Source of the DNA: Ascaris suum
Lineage: Eukaryota > Nematoda > Chromadorea > Rhabditida > Ascarididae
Reading direction: 5' to 3'
NCBI GenBank assembly: GCA_013433145.1
Contig: CM024185.1
Span: 4,662,501 to 4,726,500, forward strand
Length of the DNA stretch: 64,000 nt
The position numbers and the translations under genes were made by a program. Positions 17,732 to 30,796 of this stretch are shown here, one piece after another. Within the stretch, counting starts at the first letter, position 1. The number at the start of each line of letters is the position of its first letter. The notes under the pieces are model-generated. The model saw nothing but the letters and a program-made list of their open reading frames with translations, made no database searches and had not been told where the DNA came from.

Positions 17732-19796
17732 ACCTCACACCCTCTCTCATGTCATCTCGTGAGATGTTTCACTCATCAAACAGGACGCTATGTTTGGGAA
17801 GAAAGTGGAGAGAAATGGGTCAGGACCTAAAGCAGTTTTTACGCAAAATGACGCCCTACAAGGAAGTTGTGAAGCGAGTTAAATATATCTCCAAGCAAAC
17901 TTAAAGGATGGAGTGCTACTAAATGAAGAAGTGTGAGATTTGTAATACTCAACTGCGATAGAAAATTTTATTCTCAAATTGATCTAAACGACAACATACT
18001 TTTAAAAAAGACCACTCGCAGAAGCGAAATAAACTCTAAAAAAGGTAACATCGACACATCAGTTAGAATTTTATGAAAGAAATTTTTCATCATAGGAACA
18101 GCATAAAAATTTAAAAAATTTGAATTTTTGCATTAAAAAAATATCGAAAATTTAAAAATTCTTTAAAAGCATAGAAAATACATTGCGTGTGTAAATTACA
18201 ATGAAGTTAAAATTGAAATAATTATAAAACGAATTTTAAATTTAAAGAAACTATAAAAGATATTACGCTTGAAAAAAAAAGTGAAAGAAACAAAAACATC
18301 TCACCATATAAAAAAAAAAATAAATTTATAGACATGATTTACTCGATAATATAGTAAATAAAAATTTCTATTAAACGAAATGTACCGACAAAGAAATTAA
18401 TGCCTCAACTGCATAAATTGATAGAATTGATAGAATCTGAGATACGAATCTTCAAAAATTCAAATATATTCGTCTCAACAAATTGGATACAAATTTACCG
18501 ATACTTTTCTCGCAGATAACGAAAAAATATGAAAATTTCGACTCAAAATTTCATGAAGAAAAAATTTGGAATTTCAGGTTGGAAAATCAATGCAACTCTT
18601 TACCGAAATTAGCCGTTACAGTGTAACGACAATTTTATGAACTAAATCAGACGAAGAGAGAGTGATAAATAAGGAAAATGAAAGTGAAACAAAACAGATA
18701 GCATATCTCATGATGCGGCATTAAGGCTACTGTAAATTTATATCAGTCATTAAGCATTCATATAATAAAAATAAGCCAATCATAAAAAATATTGTTCACC
18801 TCTCTCTCCTCCAATACCATCACGGAATGGGCACCCAAAATTAATCCATCAAAAACAAAACTATTCCGCAGCAATCATTTACCAAAGAGGCATCATCTTA
18901 AATTCAGATCCGTTCGACTATCTCATTTGCCGCCTACCCGTTACTCCATCAGCAGATAGCAAATAGCGGAAATTACGCCGACGGACTGACGTAAAACTGA
19001 GTCAAGGCTTAAACGAAATTTACTTCGGCGACAATGGTGGCCTAGAGGGGCGAATTTTACAGACTACCCCGACAAGTCGCTTCGACCATCGATAAATAAT
19101 CCCATTAGCGAAAATTCGCCGAATACTGGAATAAACTTCAAATAAAAAAAACCCAACAAACTCCTCTAAAGAAAATAAAACGCTACGTCTACATATATTA
19201 TACTATATTCAAATACATCGAAATATGAGAATTGCAACACGTAAATCGCTATCACTAGGCATATAGGATATCCACTACAATGAGCTTCATAAACACATTT
19301 GCATATGCAACGCGCATAAACATCCATTATAGAAAGTGCAAGAATTATGTCTTTTCTTAAAAAATAAACGCCTAAAAAGAGTAAAAGTTTTAGAACTGAA
19401 GCAAAAATACACTAAAAAAGAGCGTCATTCGAGATGAACACTGAAATCAACCTCGAGACAGCAAATATTCATAATGCTTGAGTAGCTCTAGTCATTAAAC
19501 CTCCTTCATCCTATTCACTATTTGTCTCATTAAAGATTATGTCTCCGTCTTTAGCCATTGAATCCTAAATAAACGCATAAACTGCCTTCTTATACTGAAG
19601 AATACTAGAAAGCACATCGGAATCAAGTGATATCAATATCAATATCGTATCAATATAATAGGCATAAATAGTATAGGTAATACTCAGGTTGTAATACTAG
19701 CAACACACACTACAAACACTTCCTTCTAAACGTTTGTCCTCCTCTTTGTTAAAAATAAAAAAAGCAACAAATATCGTTGATTGAAAACCCGTTTCT

Positions 19797-22700
19797 CTAA
19801 TGTCGACCACCTTGATGCTTCAATCGTGCAAGTCTTTCATGTGCACGAGCCGTTATATTCAATGGTGGGAACATAACTCGTAAACTCGGCTGGTGTAACA
19901 GCGATAAAGCACCGATACTGAAGTATGTATGCAATGCGTCTGAAATCAAAATCAAATTAATTAGGAAACTTGCATCTGCCGATGAATGGAAACCTCCTTC
20001 CCACTGCTGTAATCGAATCCATGACCCCACTTCACCGGCCGAAACGCTAGCCAACTAAACCACCTCAACATTTCCCAACACCACTTAAAACTTATTTAAT
20101 TAAGGTCACGTAATGAAAAAATACCTCAAACTGTCATTTGCTTAAATTCTCCGTCCATTTTTTTAAACTATGCATAACCGGTTCAATGTGCTCAATAAAT
20201 TAGTCGCACGCATCATGCTGTTCACTAAATCCTTACAGTCGCTGCTCGTTACGACTTCAGCAAGTTATCTTGGTAGTGGAAATCAATCGTAAAAAATTGA
20301 CTGGAAATGGAAACTTGGAAAATATTAGAATAAATGCGTAAAAAGTTGGAAAATGATAAATCCGAACACTTCGACTGTTATGATCGAGTAATTAACCAGA
20401 TCACTGAATTACAGCAAAATGAAATCACAAGTACTTAAGAATACAAAAAGTCAAAATTATATAAAAATTTAATTCTTCAAAAAAAAAAAAGATGAAGGAA
20501 TCTTGGCAACTAATCAAATAATTGGCTATCAGTATCCGAGCACAAAACCAATAAATAACTCCACCTGGATTCGAATCTGGATATTTACCAAATCCTCCCA
20601 CGACGTCATCTTGTGCCGATAGCAGAAAACGCCTCAAAGCTTCCCTATTAATGAGTGAATACGCGTCAAGCATCTGAAAAAAAAAAACCTTATTTTTGGT
20701 TAGTTCATCCATTTATCAATTATGTGAGTAGAATGAATGCAGCAGGTGAAGCAATTAAAGATAGCATGAATCGTTCCCTTGAAAAAAAAAAACGATCCCC
20801 CACACAGGAAATGCTAATTGTATCAACGGAAAGACCTTGAAAATTTCTTCATTCTTCTGATATTCTCATATTACTCTTCAACGGAAAAACATAAAATATT
20901 TGTAATGATCGGTGAGCGCAAAAAACCTCAAAAAGATAACTGATACTCCGTAGAGAATAAATCAGAATTCTGTAACGATGACAATAATCAAACAAGTACA
21001 CTAATAAAAAGCCGATTTGTGTTCATTAACTGCTTTCATCGCTTCAAACGAAAGAATTTGTAGATGAAGAAGCAAATGACGTGCTTGTGAAGATATTCAC
21101 TCAGAACACTGCATCGATAATACCTTCATTCTCTTCTTTCCTCCTCCCTCCTCCCTCCTTCCGCGCTCCCCAAAAAACGACCGACTGTACAGTCCTTTCA
21201 GCACCGGAAGGTGAGTGCAGATGAACACATTATGTTGTAGGATTTGAACTCCAAACTTCAGAGTATATCGTTTGAAGTATGAATGTTTAAATTCACAAAC
21301 TGCAAAAACATAAGCCTTCTCAAGCAAGTGACCGCTACGTATGTCTATCTTTTTTCAAACGAAAGCATCCCCTTATATGCGGTCCTCTAGTAGCACCCTA
21401 GAAAGAAGGCGGCAACATAAAGTGCGAAAGAGGTAAAACGTTTCGGAAGTTGAAGGTGCGCTCCTCCCACATCCTCTAACATTAATTGTCTCCCACATAT
21501 CTAAATATACCTTCTCCTCAACCTTGATTTCAAATCCTGTGTCCAATATTATCGGTGAGAAAAATTCACCTTTAAAGTGGCTCCAATCCAGAAACCATAA
21601 CAGGTATCGTCAGGTTTGTTTGTCCTGCCATGAAAACCTTCAGTCTGTTTGAATAGCGCCCATCTCTCAAGCCTCTCTATTTGCCGATAAGTGAGCACAC
21701 TTTCATCCCATAAGTGACCACTCATCGCTAACGATGCAATCGCACAAAACGTTGAACCACCTTAAAGCATTGCAACAGAATATTTCAATAATTAATAAGA
21801 AATGATTGTAAAATTAAATATAATCCTATTGTTGCATTATTTGTGGCACCTGTTTTCATGGTTTCCTGTTTCCTCCTTTCTTATTAATTAGATCAAAATT
21901 AGGAGGGTGCTCGGGAACAACTGCTAACGAAATTGCCCAAATCAGAGTGTTAATTAGCAACCAAAAATTCTCGTTCCTCTCGCTCTCCTCACAACGTCTC
22001 ATTAGAGAATTCAAAATTACTTTCAATGAAAGAACTAAATTTAAAAGAACTTTATACTATACGAAAAACACTTTCACGTTAGAAAACAACTTTTTAACAT
22101 TTTCACACAAAAAAAAAGAAAAAAGGAAGTAAATGCTTCAAAGTATATACCGTGACTTTCAAGGTGAGGACCTTCACCTATTCCGCCATCATAATTAATA
22201 CTCCTTTTAATAAAATCCAACATACGTTCCATATTAATCGCCGAAAAGTCATTTAATATATAACAAATTGCAACTGCGCAATAAACAAAACGCATATCAT
22301 TTTCTGTATCGAGTTGTGCACGAAAACTGCAAAAAAGAGAATATTAATTACCAAAAATATATATATTTGCAAAAAAAGAGTTCGAAACTGCTAAGCGAAT
22401 ATATTCTCTAACCGACTTGCACTTATATTTGAAATTTTCAGAATGTACAGTTGCAGATATCAGATGCAATTTTTGAAAATGCAAGTCGATGATTGCACAC
22501 ATTTTGCAAAGTTTGCAATCTTTTTATAATCATTGCAACCTATTGCAATTTTCAATTGCAATCTGCAATTTTGCATTCTCGCCAATGCAAATATAAAACG
22601 GTAATATCGAAAATGTAACAGATATTTCAAAGCAGAATCCAAAAGTTGTTCTCTTAGCGACTTTCAATTTTACAAAATCATAAGAAAGTCGAAAACCATT

Positions 22701-25658
22701 GTGCCGCCTCTTTCGGTGTGAAACACGGAGAAAAAAAGCGAGTGGGATACTTTTTAGGCTCGGATATTAGAAGCAGTGCCCTCATGCCAGCCTCTTCCCT
22801 TCCCCCTCCTCCCTCCACTCACACACAAACTCACAGAAAATTCAAACGATATTAAGTTTCAAAATAATGCTATCCCAGGTATAGAGTGCATTCTATCATG
22901 AATGTTAATAGAAATGAAGAATAAGTTGAGAAGACAACAAAATCCGCATACCTTCCATCTTCAAGCTGACATGAACTCACGCCAAAGAGGATCGCCTCTT
23001 TATCCACTCCTTTCAGATCGTCACCCAAAATCAGCAATGAGCATAATGCAACATAAGTTTGTGAAATATTTGCACGATCGTATTGACACCACTCGGGCAT
23101 CAATTTGGTGGAGTCCTTTAAGGCACTGTCGACATCTTCCGAGTAATTACTAGATGGAGCTCGAGCTGCCGAACAAAATGATCCACGAAATCCGCAAGCA
23201 TCCTTTGGACAACCTGAAATTAATTTCAGTGAAGAAAGGAAAAGATTGGGGCTTGAGCGCTGGATGAGAATAGGAAGAAATCAAAGCAATCAAAGCCATC
23301 AATTTATTAGATCCTATGGAGATTCTACCAAAGATAATATAATCGGCTTTTCTTATAGCCTAAACAAGATAAAAGTCTCGCAACCACACATTAAATCCTA
23401 TTTGTCGCTTTATATTCTTCTCTTTTTAAAAAGAAGAGCAATACCCTTTTCAATACTAGCGGCAGGCGCGAATGTCTGCCGATAGACATAGACATGCAAA
23501 GAAGAAACCCACTAGATAAAAGCCAAGAAGATTAAAGAAGAATGCTTCACAATATGGAATTAAGGTGGATGTCGTTGCGATCATGAAAAGGCTTTTAATG
23601 CAAAAAGGCATTAATTTTGCTCAATATGCTAGCAGTTTCGACGCTAAACTATACATGGGAATGGTGTATATAAAATCACCACCTCCCTTTCCCCCACTCC
23701 TAATTCCTCCTCCTCCACCTTTATTCAAAAAGCTAAATAGGCTTTCCACTTCTTTAAAAAAATTCGTTATTGCAATTATATTTCAGAAATCAATTCGCTC
23801 ACTATTATGTCATCATTTCCCCCCCCTCTCTTTTAAATTCAATTTACTCGTTCAAAAATCATCAACAAAGATTATATGTCTAAAAATGAAATACATAATT
23901 ATTGCTGAAAAAAAAAAAATAAAAACTTCAAAGAAAAGCGCATATTTTTATTTCCCATTAGCAATACAATAAGTTCAGAGATCAACAACGAATTGAGCTA
24001 TTCGAAATATAAGCACCGATAGAATTCTATAAAAAATTCTATCATTAAAAAAAAAATGCATCAAACTTCTCGAATATTTTTCAACATTTATAGTAGAATG
24101 GGAGCTTAAATTTAAAAAACAAACACGCAATCAAATAATAACGTTCTCAGAATTTCCGTTCTCACCGCCCATTAAACTGAGGTCGTGAAATGCATATTAC
24201 GTATATGAAATAATGAAATAACCTTATTACAAGACAAACAAACTATAAGTTGAACGAACGATCAAACTACAATGAGCAATATACATTCATCATATCTTCG
24301 CAGAAAATGATAAGAAGTAAGAAATTAGATTCAACACAACGAACAATTAATAGGTAAAGCGTAGGTGCAGTTAAAGCAATAACTTTAGTTCAATTCAACT
24401 GTACTTGTTCCAGCACTTCAATACAATATCGGAGATGATGTGATCCGCATCATCGAACTGCATCTGTGGCTTCGAGTTCGGGTAATCCGAACTGCTAGTT
24501 GTTTTCATGGGGTCATCAATCTCTTCGCCAACACCCCCAATGACCTCTTGATCAGTTCCTATGGATCTCATTGGACCCTCAATATTCCAGCATCGTGTTA
24601 ACGATTCAGGTTGTCGTAATAAGGCACTATCAACATCCTCCTCCCAGACTGGGCCCCTGAAATTGGTAATAATTTTAAACAGCTTAATATGAAAAAATTA
24701 CTACCAAAATAAGGATACACAGTAGCTTTAACACCGGATATTCGGGCAATATAGTAGTATCAAGGCATATTTCTGCGACTCTTAGTAATAACAAATTCCC
24801 TAAAAGTAATTTTTTACCAAACGGAACAGGGAAAACATCCACACCTCTTGAAGGTTGCAATCTATCTACAACGATAGCTATACCATCCCGACCCTGAAAT
24901 ATCTTTTAAATACAGAAAATTTCAGAAGCAGAAATAAAAATGACTTCATACTTTTTAATTACTTTTATAATTCATCCGGAAAATTTCCGATTCATTGCAA
25001 GCTGCTCGCAGTAAATTCATGATGCAATAGCAAGACTGACCTCGCTGTTTCTGAATTTTGCACCATTTGTCGAACTTTTGCAATCGAGTTGTTCAACGCG
25101 TTTTCTTCATCTTTACGATCATCTTCAATACTTGTCTCCTCATACCAAATACTTCCATCAGAAACCATCCGGAAGAGAATATGTTTCTCTCTTCCATCAT
25201 ATCCACGTCTTAATCCCTCTTGTACGTGTATAGCCCTCGTTGGTCCATCACCGAAAAATCTCCTTCTTTGACCACGACTTATCCTCAAGCCATATTTCCT
25301 TTGCTCTTCTAGGAATATCGTAATGTCCGATGGCTCTGCTAGTCGCTTGATGTGGCATAATGAAGACCACTGCCTTTGTTGTGCATGCTCATAGAATGAT
25401 ACCTGTTGCACATCTGCTAAGGTAATATTCCGAACAATATAGAACGGATAAACGTATCCGTTGCGTTCGGAATCAGAAAATCTCGGTGCCGAAAGAATAT
25501 AATCACCACCATCAGCTATACTATGAGCTTGTTCGATATAACGCACTTGAGGCATACGTTCATCCACAAGGCAGAATCTATAACGAAACAATTAAGCATA
25601 GAGTAGAAACTTGCAACAAGACGCTAATTAATTCATCTCTGTAAAACAACGTTTGCAT

Positions 25659-25753
<95 letters not shown>

Positions 25754-28700
25754 CAGTTTTGACTACATTATATCAGACATCCTTCTGCGATTCTCACGAA
25801 ACTACTATGCGATTATGCAGCTAAATGGATCTAGAAACTAACAAAAACGTTACTTTCAGACCGCAGTAAATAACAGGCGGCAGCCTAAAAGAACTAAATG
25901 GAGTAGATCATCTGCAACGTTTTCTGCTGACTCATCCCCCTCCCCCTCTCAAGAACTCTTCCTCTGATTATCAAGGGCGCACTGAAATCTTCTTGCGAAA
26001 AAGTTTTCAGCAAAGCGGATTAAAACCTATAAGCATTCAAGAAACAACTCGCCTAGTGGATGTCGTAACAAGCAGCATTCGTGGTCGTCCATTTAATGGG
26101 CAAATATGTTGCACAATTGGCATAGGGAATGCATTCTCATAGGTGTAATGTCTGCCACAATCACTTGTATCATCGAACTCAGCAACTGAGTACAGAATGG
26201 AACCTTCAAACAGATATTCACAAACTAATAAAAAAATAATAAATTTTGGGATGAAAATATTAAGGTGGGATTAATTCCTCTTGAAAACGAGTTTACTAAA
26301 AAATAAAAGCAAAATAAAGTAAAACAGAAAACAAACAAAACTGAAAAAAGCGAAAGCAGTAAAAATTAAAGGTAAATAAAAACGAACTTTAAAAAGCATA
26401 GAAGCGGATTAAATCACAAAATTTCCACCGAATGTGCCGACCTGTGAGTCGCCCATTCTTTTACAGGGAGGTAAAATCAAAGGACGCAGATACTTTCAGT
26501 TTATAGACAGTAGTTCTTCACAAAACACCTATGCGATCGATACACAGGTGAATTGAAATTAGGTAAATTCAATTAAATTACATTCTGAGAACACCTATTG
26601 AATACGTGCTTCTTTGCCAACTGTCAATTATGTCGAGCCAATTCATAGTAACCCGCATCCTCAATGACCTCGTCAATCCCCTTCCGCTCTTCTTTCTCAT
26701 ACTCTCCCCCACTCTATCAGGTCCAAAAACAACGCATATAAATGATTAAAATAAGTACCATGAGATGTCCCATCACGTAAGTCGATCATCCAAACACTTC
26801 CTGCATCGGCGACGTAAATTATTCGCGGATGATCGGATGGACAGATCAACTGCAACAAGTGATACGTTTCATCTCAACTTAAACAGTGGATGCGGCTTCT
26901 TTTTTAACTGAAAGGAATAAAGAAAGGGATAATGACAAGGAAAGAGGTGGCGACGATGGGGAAGAGAAATTAAATGCACTACAGAGAATTATATTTCATT
27001 GAAAGCTAAAACCTTAAATCTAAAAATTCATAACATTCATCTTTTTTCAATAATACAAGGTGGCGATGTCGTCTTCGAATTAGCATACTTAATTTTTTTT
27101 TTAAATTCCAGACTGATTTTCTTTCTCCTATCTTCAAAAAAAAAGACTAAACTAATTTTCAAAAAAAAATCCTTTCTAATATTCTCGTATCCAACCTGAG
27201 GCATTTCAATTTTAGCTAATAAAACGGCACCAACTTCCTGATTTCCCATTTATTTGATAAGCTAAAATAAGCTAACTGCAAATTTTCATTTCAATTGAAC
27301 TTCGTCAACGAATAAAAAATACAATTATGAGAATGCCTTTAACGGTAATAAAAATTTTGTTGCAATTTATGCAAATATTACCTGCACATCACCAACGCAC
27401 TTCACTCGTGTTAGTCTTCCAGGTGCATCGTTGACGCCACCAAACCAAATCAATCCCTCTTGATCCATTATAAGCACCTCTTCATCCATATAGGGCATTG
27501 GTGACGCATATCGTACACGTGACGCATATAACTTATTCATATTCTCGCCGTTAATATCCCAAAGGCATAATGAATTCTCCGTTCGAATTAGTAAATATGC
27601 ACCGCTTCCGGCTGATCGCCAAGCATGTAATTGCAACGCCCCTGATGGCAAATCTACACAACGTACTGGCCCAGGTTGACCGAACGAAGGCGTTCTGAAT
27701 CCACTACGACCATTTGATTCCATCACAGAAGCTGACAACAACTGGTCTGACAACGGTCTCGACGAGCTTGAAGACAATCGTTGATTCCCCTCACAAATTG
27801 ATGGCGTAGCACCTTCACGATGCCTGCCAGACTTTCTTTGCACTATCATTTCATCAGTTTTCGAACGAGAGGCATGAGGATCCAATCCTTCTCTCGCTTC
27901 TCCCCTCTCTTGTTCATCCCCTCCAATCACTTCCCAACTGGCCAGCCCGTCTTCATATTCCTTCTTCGCTACTCGAAACTCCATAAGCCTTTTCCGATCT
28001 GAGAGCTCATTCACCGACCATAACCTCACCACACCACCACCAGCACACTCATCCATCAACCCAGTCAGCAGATTTCTATTCTTTAGCACGGTCTTCGGTG
28101 TGTCGAAATTCCAATGTCCAGGTGGTCGGTGTGGAATTTCACTAGAAGACCAATTCGACGGCCTGACCAACACACTGGGGAAGCCAATCGAATGGGGTAC
28201 CAAAAATGGCCTTTGCCAATAAGCGGCCAAATTAAACTGTGGAATATAGAAGTCGGTAGCCTTGTTACGCCTACCAGCATCCTTTCGAATCTGAATACCT
28301 CCATAAAGAGCACAACCATGCTCAAGAAAACCACAGTTTGGTTTCGGAGGTGTACAGAAGGCCATTTCCTTCGACCACTGAAGTGAGGGAAGAAATCTCC
28401 AATCAAAACCATTCTTGCATAAGAAATATTTCTACGAATATCTAAATAATTTCAAAAAAAAAAAAAAACGCGATATTTATGCAAAACACAACACTCATAA
28501 CGCTAAGGAATGCTGGCTAACTGGAACCAACAATAAATTAACCACGCATAAACATGCAAATATCAAAGTACAATGACCTAGACCTCCCACGAATACCTGA
28601 ATGGTTTTAAACAGGTGTGCTATCAACAACAAAACATAAATGTACCACTACATATACCTTTAGTTTAATCAATAAAATATTCTTTGCGAACAAATATGTT

Positions 28701-30488
28701 TTCATTTCGGTTCTATTTCCGCTTAGTAGAAAAAGTTGCACGACAGCGAATGTTAAGGCTTAGGCTCATCTCCTACCGGTCGGATGCTTTTTCGGCCGAT
28801 TCACCATTGTTCCGCTTAGGAGAGGGTGCGGATTTACCCTGCCGCCGCCGTCCCGATGGGGTGCTAGGCGGAGCTGCTCTCTACACGAAGGAGCCAAAAA
28901 TTTTGGTCTAAGCCCTCCAACAATAACCAATACGGAACAATGAATCAACGTATCATATAATCACGAATAGAACATTCTTTTCAATAATCTCTCCCATTTT
29001 GAAAAATCCTCTCACATATCTCAGCTGTATATATGCAACAAAATTTTGAGAGAAAAATACTCTCCTCCCTGCATAAATCCCATATCTGTAAAATGCAATT
29101 CCTATAAAATCTAGCATAAAATACAACCCCTGGGGTTTTACTCGAGGCAATACTGGCTGCATCTTATTTAGGTATATTTCTATCTCAGAAATGAAAAATC
29201 AAAGCAACAATGCATAGCAATTTAAATAAATAAAACAAAGACCATCAGCTTGCAGGTGAATGACATATAGACCTCCATGACACTCTTGCCGCCGAACTGA
29301 TATATTACAAATTCTAGTCCACTATTAAAAGAACTAAACAAATAAGTAATCAGTCATTAAACTGAGGTAAAAAAATCAACACTGCAAAGAAAAAAAAAAA
29401 AAAGTCAATGCACTAAGGCATTTAAAGGATGTTAAGAGTGGTTGCAGATAACGCGATTGCAGCCATCAACAATCATATTCCATCCAAATCTACAAGACCC
29501 ACACATATGAATATAGCCATGCGTAAAGCACATCGTACTGGATAGGTACGCAAACGCAAACGTCGAAGATAACTACCATATACAACAATGAGTCTTCAGC
29601 ATCTGCCGTCGAAGAGTGAACACTTTTCGTGAAAACGGAAGCCCCAACAAAAGCCCCTACAGGAAAATACTGATTCATAGGAGACTCCCGGCTTCTACTG
29701 TGAGGGGAGAGGGAGGGGGCAAGGGCATGGGCAATTCACCACATGGATAAGCGCGAAGAACGACAGGTAAACCATAACCTGCACTTACGCTCAATACCAG
29801 CAGATTTCTTGCAACCTATTACTCAGGTACAATCTACCTAGAGTTCTCCGAAAGAATCAAACCGATATCACTGCCCCCATCATGAAAACCCACTCCCCAG
29901 GCAACAACAGCCACTTTTTACACTTTCGAAGCAAGTAGTTAAAAGATAATACTTACTTCTCTCAAAAATGAGGAAAAAAACCAAATATTACATTGCGTAA
30001 TATCCGTATCAAAAAAAGTTGGCAATGTGCCAAATTGCGCTTTAAAGAAAATTTTTCAAACGTATAAAACTTACCGGATTTACTGGTAAGTTGTAATCGA
30101 TAAATCCAATCGATAATTTTCTTACGTGTTTCTTCGTCCAATTCCTCTTCTATTACACCGAGAATATCTAATGCAGATATTGTGAAAAATAATAAAGTCG
30201 CTCTGAAATGAAAAATCCACGAAATTTCGCTTTTTTTTTCTCACCGATAAACTATTGAAAATTTTCCAATAAAAAAAACTTTAAATTTTTCTCCGCTAAA
30301 AAAATTTCCAATTTTTTTTCCGCCTTTGTAACTTAAGATTGGCAATTTTCCAACCAAAAAAGGAGTTCTATTCGAGACTTTTTATTAACAAACCTATTAG
30401 AATCCAAGCTCGTATACTCGGCTGGAAAACAGATCAAATTACGTCTCAAATAATTGATGTGTTTTTCAGAAAGAAATCCCTTCGACAT
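19797..30488 (-). CDS. PGGT1B: Protein geranylgeranyltransferase type I, beta subunit
   Basis: Complete seven-exon gene: 30488-30394, 30202-30075, 23213-22952, 22326-22151, 21760-21570, 20673-20565, 19939-19797. The sum is 1104 nt (367 residues plus stop; human 377), and every junction keeps phase with GT-AG ends. The family attaches geranylgeranyl to C-terminal CaaX cysteines of Rho/Rac/Rap-type GTPases as a heterodimer with the shared alpha subunit. Visible family signatures are DIL..IDWIYRLQL near the N-terminus, CGFRGSF, LLILGDDL, QLEDGSF, ENDMRFVYCAVAICYILND, SINYDGGIGEGPHLESHGG, GFHGRTNKPDDTCYGFW (with the zinc-ligand D and C) and VGGFGKYPDSNPDALHTYF (with the zinc-ligand H). Relative to human there is an insertion of about 14 residues, containing EDVDSAL, after CGFRGS. 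The start Met follows an acceptor by only 4 nt. Intron 2 is 6861 nt and holds another gene. Confidence 0.93.
20000..20066 (-). repeat. tRNA-like SINE fragment
   Basis: Read on the minus strand, GGTGGTTTAGTTGGCTAGCG resembles a pol III A box region. GGATTCGATTA about 30 nt later resembles a B box. It lies in intron 6 of the geranylgeranyltransferase gene. It does not fold as an intact tRNA, so a tRNA-derived SINE relic is more likely. Confidence 0.5.
22440..22590. repeat. TTGCAAT-rich zone in an intron
   Basis: Dense TTGCA/TGCAA words in intron 3 of the geranylgeranyltransferase gene, like the zone at 13.8-14.1 kb. Confidence 0.55.
24395..28431 (-). CDS. TAF1C-like RNA polymerase I initiation factor subunit (beta-propeller)
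   Basis: Five exons: 28431-27382, 26849-26759, 26224-26053, 25577-25041, 24656-24395. They total 2112 nt (703 residues; human TAF1C 869) and all are in phase. The family belongs to the SL1/TIF-IB complex, which brings RNA polymerase I to rDNA promoters in the nucleolus. The assignment rests on propeller-like blades (SLCLWDING, SVWMIDLRDG), on LVTTSTRFCLVDERMPQVRYI (split here by an intron), which resembles the LVDERLP segment of vertebrate TAF1C, and on the order of segments. The intron at 26052-25578 starts GC, not GT (AG|GCGAGT), yet the frame demands it. The last exon ends in an acidic tail. The 5' end is uncertain: the frame is open back to an acceptor at 28432, so an upstream exon is likely; otherwise the start is the Met at 28365. 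Another propeller protein of the transcription machinery is possible. Confidence 0.55.
25662..25751. repeat. (TA)n microsatellite, about 90 bp
   Basis: Pure TA array inside an intron of the TAF1C-like gene, 85 bp upstream of its LVDERMP exon and close to the acceptor side. Confidence 0.98.
28720..28925. other. GC-rich island in an AT-rich intron
   Basis: Clearly richer in G and C than its flanks, with CCGCCGCCG and CGGTCGG words. On the minus strand it contains AAATTTTTGGCTCC after GTTATTGTTGGAGGG. This is similar in order to the candidate small-RNA locus at 59.7 kb. Open frames cross it but match nothing. It could be a promoter region of the nested gene, a transposon piece or an RNA gene. 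Confidence 0.3.
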
Positions 30489-30502
30489 ATATCTGCAAAT
30501 AA
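30486..30502 (-). promoter_or_regulatory. Possible spliced-leader acceptor
   Basis: TATTATTTGCAG ends at 30493, only 4 nt (ATAT) before the start ATG of the geranylgeranyltransferase gene. Such short leaders after a strong acceptor are typical of SL trans-splicing in nematodes. An ordinary 5'-UTR intron is the alternative. Confidence 0.4.
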
Positions 30503-30597
30503 TATCGATTCATAATTATTAAAATCTTTGTAATTCATGAGAATAAAATGCGGCTGTCAATAAAATCACGTGAGAAAAAATTTCAAAAACCGCCAAA

Positions 30598-30608
30598 AAT
30601 AAAAAAAA

Positions 30609-30647
<39 letters not shown>

Positions 30648-30682
30648 ACAAATAAATAAATAAATAAACAAATAAATAAATG
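30598..30682. repeat. (AAAT)n tetranucleotide array
   Basis: About 20 AAAT units with a few AAAC substitutions, just upstream of the geranylgeranyltransferase start. Confidence 0.95.
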
Positions 30683-30737
30683 GAGCAAAACATCACAGAC
30701 TACACAACTACAGTGGGTGGCCAACTTCCGCCATAGC

Positions 30738-30796
30738 TGGGATGGTTAGCTGATCGAGCAGGAAATTTAGCACTCGTATCTTCGAATATCGCCCCC
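30738..30796 (+). repeat. tRNA-like fragment
   Basis: GGATGGTTAGCTGATCGAGC (A-box-like) is followed about 35 nt later by TATCTTCGAATATC (B-box-like). The spacing and words fit a decayed tRNA-derived element. No full cloverleaf is evident. Confidence 0.35.

Larger units (their letters stand above)
23214..30074 (-). other. 6.9-kb host intron containing a nested gene
   Basis: Donor CCG|GTAAGT at 30075/30074 and acceptor TTAATTTCAG at 23214 join a phase-1 exon to a phase-1 exon. The join reads SKSGGCPKDACGFRG, which aligns with the human protein across the junction. The intron holds the five recognised exons of the TAF1C-like gene on the same strand. The transcripts must be separated by alternative start/polyadenylation or by splicing. 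Confidence 0.85.
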
